Source: Bacteroidales bacterium (GTDB lineage: Bacteria; Bacteroidota; Bacteroidia; Bacteroidales; UBA1715). From it: DNA of 6,227 bases. The translations under genes were made by a program, and so were the position numbers. Below the pieces are notes generated by a model that saw nothing but the letters and a program-made list of their open reading frames with translations, was not told the DNA's origin and searched no databases. Below, piece by piece: positions 1 to 4,875 of the stretch. Each line of letters begins with the position of its first letter. Position 1 is the stretch's first letter. The DNA is taken from assembly GCA_017618935.1 (NCBI GenBank), contig JAFZTG010000203.1, forward strand, positions 1 to 6,227. The letters run 5' to 3'.

Positions 1-326
1 ATGTCGCCCCGTTCGCCTGTCCTGATTCTCACTGCATCTTCAAGCGGGATGATGAAAATTCGGCCGTCGCCGATTTCGCCTGTCTGTGCCGCACTAAGAA
101 TTGCCGATACGGTTTTCTCAGCATTTTTGTCGCGGACAATCACCGAAACCAGTGTCCGTTCAATACAACTCGTATCGTAGGCGATACCTCTGTAAATTCG
201 CGCCTGCCGAGTCTTTCCCACACCACGCACGTCGTAGTACGAAAACCATTCAATGTCGGCTGCAAGAAGTGCTTCTTTCACATCTTCGAACTTAGTCTTG
301 CGAATAATTGCTTCAATCTTTTTCAT
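1..326 (-). CDS. P-II family nitrogen regulatory protein, 3' end cut by window edge
   Basis: The 108 readable residues match the GlnB/GlnK family along their whole length. They begin MKKIEAIIRK, and the T-loop region reads VRGVGKTRQARIYRG. The B-loop signature TGEIGDGRIF is at about 82-91 and the C-terminal IRTGERG at about 101-107. P-II trimers sense ATP/ADP and, usually, 2-oxoglutarate, and control ammonium transporters and nitrogen enzymes in the cytoplasm. Tyr50 aligns with the Tyr51 that is uridylylated in E. coli GlnB. The T-loop is one residue shorter than in E. coli, and the conserved Gln39, which helps bind Mg and 2-oxoglutarate, has no counterpart; Thr or a gap stands there. The start lies 23 nt after the torF-like gene, so the two are probably co-transcribed. 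Only a few C-terminal residues should be missing. The paralogue (glnB, glnK or nifI type) cannot be settled, so no symbol is given. Confidence 0.93.
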   Translation of the reverse strand, partial: MKKIEAIIRKTKFEDVKEALLAADIEWFSYYDVRGVGKTRQARIYRGIAYDTSCIERTLVSVIVRDKNAEKTVSAILSAAQTGEIGDGRIFIIPLEDAVRIRTGERGD

Positions 327-349
327 AACTATATTTTTTAATTTAACAT

Positions 350-1066
350 TTAGAAACTCAGTCCCATTACTAAATAGCCACCTTCGGAAGTCGGGTTCCA
401 GATTGCTTGTGTGAACAATCCTAGATTGTACGTCTCGCTTATCGGGATAGGCTTCAGCGCTTTGATGCTGATGTTCGTCAGGGCGAAACCTTCGGTAGCG
501 TACAAACTTGTTTTCCATGGCACGAAGCCCAGTTCCGCCTCCCAACTCAGCGAACCGAATTCAAATGGTGCACCGATTGAGAAATACGATGAATAGGCCA
601 TGTCGCCGTTTGCGTTCTTCACTCCGTCGGCACCGGCAAAGTTTGTGAACCAGTTCAGCGAGAGAAATCCGAAATCGTAACCGATTTGACCTTCAAACAC
701 GTGTGGCGTTGCGTCTTTTTCGTAATGAAAATATGAATCGGGAACACCCGGCTCTGCAAAATAATAATCGGTAACCGACACGCTAAAACCTCCGATTCCG
801 TAACCCAACGTGAGGTCGAACTCCTTGGTGTCGAACGATTCGAAACCGACGGAACCCCAGGCGCCGAACGAAAATCCTTTCCATCCAATTTCCACTGACG
901 GTTGGAGCGAAACACCTCCGCACGCTTGGCCACGCCATATATAACTACTTACTAAATCACCTCCGACTTCTGCCGTGAAATCTGATTCTGGCTCGTCGGC
1001 AAACAATGGAACTGTTGCGAACAACGCCATTGCGACACATACTATTTTTATTCTATTTCGTTTCAT
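350..1066 (-). CDS. TorF-like putative outer-membrane beta-barrel protein
   Basis: The chosen start gives 238 residues opening with a typical signal peptide. It has a basic MKRNRIK, a hydrophobic stretch at about 8-22, and probable cleavage after LFA at residue 23, before DEPESDF. An in-frame ATG at 1168 would add 34 polar and basic residues in front of the signal peptide, so I reject it. The mature part alternates short beta strands rich in Gly, Tyr, Trp and Phe, contains VSSYIWRG near its N-terminus, and ends GLSF. A terminal Phe is the usual signature of outer-membrane barrels. This resembles the TorF/TIGR02001 family of putative porins, whose substrate is generally unknown. It is the first gene of an operon with the P-II gene, and similar pairings sit beside ammonium-transport genes in Bacteroidetes, so a role in uptake of a nitrogen compound is inferred. 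The family call is fairly secure; the substrate is not. Confidence 0.82.
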   Translation of the reverse strand: MKRNRIKIVCVAMALFATVPLFADEPESDFTAEVGGDLVSSYIWRGQACGGVSLQPSVEIGWKGFSFGAWGSVGFESFDTKEFDLTLGYGIGGFSVSVTDYYFAEPGVPDSYFHYEKDATPHVFEGQIGYDFGFLSLNWFTNFAGADGVKNANGDMAYSSYFSIGAPFEFGSLSWEAELGFVPWKTSLYATEGFALTNISIKALKPIPISETYNLGLFTQAIWNPTSEGGYLVMGLSF

Positions 1067-1105
1067 AACATTTCGTTTTAATTTGTAAACTTTTGATTGA
1101 TTTAT

Positions 1106-1133
1106 CCAAGGGCGGTGCACCTTTGCTCCTTGG
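1106..1133 (-). other. Second leader hairpin, 6-bp stem with inner palindrome
   Basis: CCAAGG and CCTTGG (1133-1128 and 1111-1106 on the minus strand) form a 6-bp stem around a 16-nt loop that itself contains the self-complementary GGTGCACC. It lies in the same leader, about 40 nt before the torF-like start. Only the pairing is observed; function is unknown. Confidence 0.45.
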
Positions 1134-1180
1134 TGATTTTTTCTATTCCATGTCATTCGTATGACCATATTGATTCCTGC

Positions 1181-1196
1181 CAGCCCTTTCGGGCTG
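1181..1196 (-). other. Leader hairpin with GNRA tetraloop
   Basis: The leader RNA of the torF-like/P-II operon contains CAGCCC-GAAA-GGGCTG, a perfect 6-bp GC-rich stem capped by a GAAA tetraloop. The loop is GNRA only when read on the minus strand, the predicted direction of transcription. No U-tract follows, so it is not an ordinary terminator. Confidence 0.6.
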
Positions 1197-1255
1197 ATTC
1201 TTTGTGTTTACCAATATGTTCCTTACAAATCGCATCTTTTTGTTATTGTTTGGTG

Positions 1256-1285
1256 CAAATGTATAACTAAATTTTAAAAAAACAA
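1256..1285 (-). promoter_or_regulatory. Bacteroidetes-type promoter for the torF-like/P-II operon
   Basis: On the minus strand TTG (1285-1283) is followed after exactly 19 nt by TACATTTG (1263-1256), which matches the Bacteroidetes -7 consensus TAnnTTTG. Transcription should begin near 1249, giving a leader of about 180 nt before the ATG at 1066. The -33 box is ATTG rather than the full TTTG. Confidence 0.7.
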
Positions 1286-1610
1286 TAACAAATTGTAATT
1301 TTTCTTTAATTTTTACTTAAAAAAATATACCAACTCGGTTTGTTTGGTTAAAAATTGAAATCAAAAAGAAGGTTTTATTGGTAATTCCAAACTTCTGCCC
1401 GAAACGAATTCGCGCATTGTGATAGCGATGTAAGAGAATCAGTATCAATAAGATGGAATCAAGAAGTGCGTGTACGGGTGCAGTTATAACGTGCAAACCA
1501 TAATGTATTCCTCGTCGGTTTCGCGAATAATTGAGTTTCCAGAAAGAAACATCAAATTTCAGGATGGAATAAAGAATAATGTTATATTTGTTACTGAAAA
1601 ACAACGATTT
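1286..1610. other. Intergenic stretch of about 325 nt without a convincing gene
   Basis: This stretch separates the minus-strand nitrogen operon from the plus-strand EFR1 gene. Open frames on both strands (minus 1604-1317 and the plus frame upstream of 1611) have atypical composition, no recognisable motifs and no promoter. I see no tRNA. An imperfect inverted repeat at 1367-1396 is followed on the minus strand by TTTTT and looks weakly like a terminator. A candidate -7 box for the EFR1 gene lies at the right end. Confidence 0.6.
1583..1590 (+). promoter_or_regulatory. Candidate -7 promoter box for the EFR1 gene
   Basis: TATATTTG fits TAnnTTTG and ends 20 nt before the ATG at 1611. This supports that internal start over the upstream ATG at 1470. 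The only -33 candidate is a poor TTTC near 1557-1560 with 22-nt spacing. Confidence 0.45.
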
Positions 1611-2372
1611 ATGATACTTTATTTTTCGGGGTCGGGCAATAGTTTGGCAATTGCACGACAGTTGGCAGAGAAGTTGGGCGAACGTGTAATGTCGCTTTAC
1701 GATGCGTTACATGCTGATTTACAAGGCGAAACGCGCATTGGTTTGGTATATCCAACCTATTGGCTCGACGCGCCAATGGCGGTGAAACAACTTGTGGCTC
1801 AGTTAGTTTTGCCGAAAAATGCGTACACGTTCATTGTAATTACTTGTGGCGCACAAACCAACAATGCCGTTTGGTCAGTTCGTAGGATACTTAAACAGAA
1901 GGGGGTGCGACTAAATTATTGCCACAAAATCCGCGTACCCGACAGCAGTGCCATAGCATTTGGCAGAAATCCCAACGACCAGGCATGGAAGTTCGACAAG
2001 TATGCTTCACGTATCGATTTGATTGCGAAGGAGATAGCCGACAAACGTAACCGCTTGCATTTTAGCGAATTCGACCCATTTGGATGGATATTAAACACAA
2101 AAGCGCTCTCGCAAAAAGCGTATCGGCTCACGCTGCCTGCTATAAATTCCGAAAAATGTATCGGTTGTGGCGTTTGCACAAAGGTTTGTCCGCAAGCAAA
2201 CATTAGTCTTATTGACAAAAAAGCCGTTATGTCCGACCGTTGTACTCTCTGTTTGGCCTGCTTGCATTTTTGTCAGCAGCAAGCCGTTGAAATTGCCGGA
2301 AAGCCAACAATAGCCGAACGGCAATATCATCATCCCAATGTAAAGTTGAGAGATTTGCTGCGAAGGGAATAA
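1611..2372 (+). CDS. EFR1 family flavodoxin-ferredoxin protein
   Basis: The 253-residue protein is a fusion. An N-terminal flavodoxin-like domain (about 1-150) starts MILYFSGSGNS, with the FMN phosphate-binding loop SGSGNS at 6-11, and contains GLVYPTYW near 44-51. A C-terminal dicluster ferredoxin follows. Its first motif CIGCGVCTKVCP has cysteines 183, 186, 189 and 193; the second, CTLCLACLHFC, has 211, 214, 217 and 221. This architecture is that of the EFR1 family, presumed cytoplasmic electron carriers moving electrons between flavin and two [4Fe-4S] clusters; the physiological partner is generally unknown. The second motif is followed by Gln rather than the usual Pro. The frame is open back to 1470, but the flavodoxin fold begins at 1611 and a promoter box sits just upstream, so I start there. 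The next gene follows after 41 nt in the same direction and may be co-transcribed. Confidence 0.9.
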   Translation: MILYFSGSGNSLAIARQLAEKLGERVMSLYDALHADLQGETRIGLVYPTYWLDAPMAVKQLVAQLVLPKNAYTFIVITCGAQTNNAVWSVRRILKQKGVRLNYCHKIRVPDSSAIAFGRNPNDQAWKFDKYASRIDLIAKEIADKRNRLHFSEFDPFGWILNTKALSQKAYRLTLPAINSEKCIGCGVCTKVCPQANISLIDKKAVMSDRCTLCLACLHFCQQQAVEIAGKPTIAERQYHHPNVKLRDLLRRE

Positions 2373-2389
2373 GTTTTCTCAAAAATTGC

Positions 2390-2397
2390 TAATTTTG
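2390..2397 (+). promoter_or_regulatory. Possible -7 box before the small membrane-anchored gene
   Basis: TAATTTTG matches TAnnTTTG and lies 16 nt before the ATG at 2414, a distance like that of other promoters here. No -33 TTTG is found at the right spacing, so the gene may instead be read through from the EFR1 gene. Confidence 0.3.
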
Positions 2398-2413
2398 GTT
2401 GTTATTTGATTGA

Positions 2414-2788
2414 ATGAAGATGCAGATTCAAAAACAACGGATTTGTGCCGTAGCCTCAGTCATGGTTGCGGTTTTCTACCTTGTCGTGATGATTACGTTC
2501 GGCAACGACTGCACAATTGCGGAACAGAAATTATCCGAGGAGAATGCCTTCATCAACTATGTGGAGACACAAATTGGCAACCAAGAACTGCCGATTAACA
2601 GCATCAGTTCCGTCATTAGTTTATGCAAGTCACCCATAAAGACATTGTCCGACGATGACTTTCTTGCAATTGTAGAAAACACAAGACACGTTTCCGAATT
2701 TGCATATTTTGCCCATCCGATACGAAACACCAATGCACGAATTTTTGCAAATACCGACATTATTTTCCCATTTAATTGTTTTTGGTAA
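2414..2788 (+). CDS. Hypothetical small membrane-anchored protein
   Basis: I do not recognise this 124-residue protein. It begins MKMQIQKQRI, followed by a hydrophobic segment at about residues 11-29 (CAVASVMVAVFYLVVMITF), which suggests a single N-terminal anchor with the rest facing the periplasm. A Cys follows at 33 (GNDC), but this is not a good lipobox. The soluble part is polar with little repeat structure and ends in FPFNCFW, an unusual hydrophobic tail that could mark a truncated or frameshifted end. The ATG at 2414 is preferred because the anchor follows directly; an overlapping frame from 2410 gives no sensible protein. It lies 41 nt after the EFR1 gene and is closed by a strong terminator, so it is probably the last gene of that unit. 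That it is a real gene rests on position and the anchor only. Confidence 0.5.
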   Translation: MKMQIQKQRICAVASVMVAVFYLVVMITFGNDCTIAEQKLSEENAFINYVETQIGNQELPINSISSVISLCKSPIKTLSDDDFLAIVENTRHVSEFAYFAHPIRNTNARIFANTDIIFPFNCFW

Positions 2789-2810
2789 AGTATTGATTTC
2801 TACCATCTTG

Positions 2811-2848
2811 TAACAAAATCCAAGATTGGGTTTTGTTATACTCTTTTT
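2811..2848 (+). terminator. Rho-independent-like terminator after the small anchored gene
   Basis: TAACAAAA (2811-2818) pairs perfectly with TTTTGTTA (2831-2838), extended inwards by CC/GG across a single mismatch, around a 6-nt loop. A T-rich stretch with TTTTT at 2844-2848 follows. It starts 22 nt after the stop codon at 2788 and separates this gene from the nhaD unit. Confidence 0.7.
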
Positions 2849-2909
2849 GTAAAAAATCAATAAAAACAACAGCATTACGATGTTTGTAATGCACAAAACA
2901 TTTGATACA

Positions 2910-3374
2910 ATGAACTCAACTTACATAATTGGACTTATACTCGTAGCAGCCGTTGTAGTCCCAATGGCATTATTAAACCGTAAGAAAAACAAGAAAAATG
3001 CGGCTATAAAAGTGGAATTTTCCGCTTTGACCAAAACTGCAATTATAGCAAACCAAGAACAGTGGAACGGTCACATTATTGCGATAGATAAGATTGAAAA
3101 AAAGTGTTTTTTCGTTTACCAGGACGAAAAATCCTGCAATTCGCAGAGTATTGACCTCACGCAATACGCCTCGTGTCGTGTTGTGACCAGCAGTTCAATG
3201 GGCTCGTCAACCACGTCGGTCGAAATGGTGGAACTTGTGTTCTCTCCCAAAATCAAGGATGCGGAAAGCATCAGTCTTGTGTTCTTCGACGCGGAAAAAG
3301 ATGGTTTCACGCTTAACGGAGAATTGCAGATAGCCGAGCGTTGGAGAAAATATTGTGCCGATTGTATGAAATAA
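2910..3374 (+). CDS. Membrane-anchored beta-rich protein of unknown function
   Basis: From the ATG at 2910 this is a 154-residue protein beginning MNSTYIIGLI. It has one transmembrane segment at about residues 4-22, then a strongly basic run (NRKKNKKN) that by the positive-inside rule places the rest in the cytoplasm. The soluble part alternates hydrophobic and polar residues as in several beta strands (for example HIIAIDKIEKKCFFVYQ and MVELVF) and ends in an amphipathic stretch, ELQIAERWRKYCADCMK. That layout resembles a small PH-like barrel closed by a helix, but this is only inference. An in-frame ATG at 2880 would add ten residues before the anchor; the choice between the two is uncertain. 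nhaD starts 13 nt after the stop codon, so the two genes are almost certainly co-transcribed, suggesting an accessory or regulatory role at the membrane. Confidence 0.65.
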   Translation: MNSTYIIGLILVAAVVVPMALLNRKKNKKNAAIKVEFSALTKTAIIANQEQWNGHIIAIDKIEKKCFFVYQDEKSCNSQSIDLTQYASCRVVTSSSMGSSTTSVEMVELVFSPKIKDAESISLVFFDAEKDGFTLNGELQIAERWRKYCADCMK

Positions 3375-3387
3375 AAAAAAGTAAACT

Positions 3388-4674
3388 ATGTATTCTACAA
3401 TAATGGTTGTGATTTTTGTTCTTGGCTATGTATGTATTGCTCTTGAACATCCGTTGAAACTCGACAAAGCGGCAATCGCCTTGTTGATAGGAGTCCTTAC
3501 GTGGACCGTATTTATTTTGTTTGGAGAAAACGACGTTCACAATGTGGTTTCTTTGCTGAGCGAGAACTTGGCAGAAACCGCACAAACGTTGTTTTTCCTG
3601 TTTGCCGCAATGACAATCGTGGAAATAATCGACTGCCATAATGGTTTCAAGGTGATTACCGACAAGATTCGGGCGACAAACAAGGTGAAACTGATGTGGC
3701 TTATAGGTTTTCTCACATTTTTTATGTCGGCTGTGCTCGACAACCTTACTACCACAATAGTACTGCTTTCGTTGCTTCGGAAACTTATTGGCGACAAGGA
3801 AACGCGATGGACATTTGCAAGTATTGTGGTGCTTGCGGCGAATGCTGGTGGCGCATGGTCGCCAATTGGCGATGTGACGACCATAATGCTTTGGATTGGT
3901 GGACAAATTTCGGCATTAAACATCATTAAGGGAATTTTTATTCCAAGTTTGGTTTCCCTTGTGGTACCACTCGTCGTGCTTTCGTTCACAATGAAAGGTG
4001 AACTTGCCCGTCCTGATTCCGATAACGCCGAAAATGCCCTTACTACGCCAGTCGAGCAAAAATCTTTTCTGATTTTGGGCGTTTCGTTACTATTGTTTGT
4101 CCCTGTGTTCAAGACATTTACACATTTACCACCATTTATGGGAATGTTGTTCAGTTTGGGAACAATATGGTTGATTAGCCACATACAATCATCTCATTCT
4201 CAGGGAGAGAAGAAAGAACGACTATCGGTTACGGAGTGTTTGCGGCATGTGGATTCCTCTACGATTTTCTTTTTCCTCGGCATTCTCACCGCTGTTGGTG
4301 CATTGGGCGCGGCTGGTCAGTTGGGACAACTTTCCGAGTGGCTACGCAATGCCACAGGAGGCAACATCTATCTTATTGACAGTGTGATAGGCGTACTATC
4401 GTCCATCATCGACAATGTACCACTAGTTGCCGCTTCAATGGGAATGTATTCTATTGACCCGACCGTGGCTGAATTTGCCGTTGACGGTACATTTTGGTCT
4501 ATGCTTGCGTATTGTGCCGGAACAGGAGGCTCAATTCTCATTATTGGTTCGGCAGCCGGTGTTGCCGCAATGGGATTGGAAAAGATAGACTTCATTTGGT
4601 ATTTGAAGCACATTAGTTGGCTTGCCCTTGTCGGCTATTTTGCAGGTGTGCTTTGCATATATCTGGGGCTGTAA
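3388..4674 (+). CDS. nhaD: Sodium:proton antiporter, NhaD family
   Basis: The 428-residue, very hydrophobic protein has about 11-12 predicted membrane spans and the hallmark motifs of NhaD within the ion transporter superfamily. These are VLDNLTTTIV (about 117-125, with Asp118 and Asn119), AANAGGAWSPIGDVTT (150-165, Asp162), SSIIDNVPLVAASMGMY (338-354, Asp342 and Asn343) and CAGTGGSILIIGSAAGVAAMG (376-396). The two DN-containing motifs fall in symmetric halves and are expected to form the ion-binding hairpins. NhaD antiporters in the inner membrane exchange internal Na+ or Li+ for external H+, supporting pH and sodium homeostasis. The length is full for the family. A polar loop at about 204-225 separates the halves. 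The start ATG follows the upstream membrane-anchored gene by 13 nt in an A-rich gap, indicating one transcript, and a long hairpin follows the stop. Confidence 0.93.
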   Translation: MYSTIMVVIFVLGYVCIALEHPLKLDKAAIALLIGVLTWTVFILFGENDVHNVVSLLSENLAETAQTLFFLFAAMTIVEIIDCHNGFKVITDKIRATNKVKLMWLIGFLTFFMSAVLDNLTTTIVLLSLLRKLIGDKETRWTFASIVVLAANAGGAWSPIGDVTTIMLWIGGQISALNIIKGIFIPSLVSLVVPLVVLSFTMKGELARPDSDNAENALTTPVEQKSFLILGVSLLLFVPVFKTFTHLPPFMGMLFSLGTIWLISHIQSSHSQGEKKERLSVTECLRHVDSSTIFFFLGILTAVGALGAAGQLGQLSEWLRNATGGNIYLIDSVIGVLSSIIDNVPLVAASMGMYSIDPTVAEFAVDGTFWSMLAYCAGTGGSILIIGSAAGVAAMGLEKIDFIWYLKHISWLALVGYFAGVLCIYLGL

Positions 4675-4683
4675 GTAATTAAG

Positions 4684-4729
4684 AATTAAGAGTTAAGAAT
4701 GAGGAATTTCCTTGTCTTAACTCTTAATT
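4684..4729. terminator. Long hairpin after nhaD, probable bidirectional terminator
   Basis: AATTAAGAGTTAAGA (4684-4698) pairs perfectly over 15 bp with TCTTAACTCTTAATT (4715-4729). The 16-nt loop itself contains AGGAAT/TTCCT complementarity. A T-rich tail (TTTTCTG, then TTTTT) follows on the plus strand. It begins 10 nt after the nhaD stop codon. The stem is AT-rich, and AATTAAGAGTTAAGA-type sequences may recur as interspersed elements, so it could also be a repeat serving as terminator. Confidence 0.65.
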
Positions 4730-4774
4730 TTCTGTTGTGATTTTTGAAAGAATTGCCTTGATTCTACCAAAGAA

Positions 4775-4833
4775 ATTCCAAAAATCTTATGATATTTTTG
4801 GAATTGATTCCAAAAAACTTATAAGAATTTTGG
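4775..4833 (+). repeat. Two tandem 27-bp palindromic repeats upstream of the ATPase gene
   Basis: Unit A (4775-4801) and unit B (4807-4833) are direct repeats, identical at 23 of 27 positions and separated by 5 bp, giving a 32-bp period. Each is itself an inverted repeat: both start ATTCCAAAAA and end TTTTGG. Around unit A the palindrome extends to a perfect 12-bp arm pair, AATTCCAAAAAT (4774-4785) and ATTTTTGGAATT (4794-4805), with an 8-nt spacer. Unit B has CCAAAA/TTTTGG arms around the palindrome CTTATAAG. The last bases of unit B overlap the -33 box of the ATPase promoter, as expected of an operator, but no binding protein can be named from sequence. Confidence 0.7.
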
Positions 4834-4859
4834 AAAAGTAAAAAAAGGATATATCTTTG
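4829..4859 (+). promoter_or_regulatory. Near-consensus Bacteroidetes promoter of the ATPase gene
   Basis: TTTG (4829-4832), a 19-nt spacer and TATCTTTG (4852-4859) match the Bacteroidetes -33/-7 consensus at every fixed position. Transcription should start near 4866, leaving a leader of only about 10 nt before the ATG at 4876. The -33 box is embedded in the second palindromic repeat. Confidence 0.75.
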
Positions 4860-4875
4860 GTGAAAATTAAAAACT

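Noticed and set aside
1067..1168. 34-residue N-terminal extension of the torF-like protein from an in-frame ATG at 1168
   Set aside because: It would put polar, basic residues before a clear signal peptide and overlaps the predicted leader hairpin; the ATG at 1066 is a much better start.
1067..1249. Known riboswitch class (for example glutamine, SAM or cobalamin) in the leader
   Set aside because: None of the conserved sequence motifs I know for these classes is visible; only two simple stems can be supported.
1317..1604. 95-residue open frame on the minus strand
   Set aside because: No recognisable motif, no promoter, Ile/Phe-rich AT-driven composition, and it overlaps the promoter region of the EFR1 gene.
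1470..1610. Upstream start for the EFR1 protein
   Set aside because: The 47 extra residues have no family resemblance, and a TAnnTTTG box lies inside them at 1583-1590, just before the ATG at 1611.
3313..4184. Long minus-strand frames opposite nhaD (3313-3906 and 3537-4184)
   Set aside because: They lie antisense to a full-length, motif-rich nhaD and have shadow-like composition.
4775..4833. CRISPR array
   Set aside because: Only two units, a 5-bp gap instead of a 30-40-bp spacer, and no cas genes; an operator-like repeat is more plausible.
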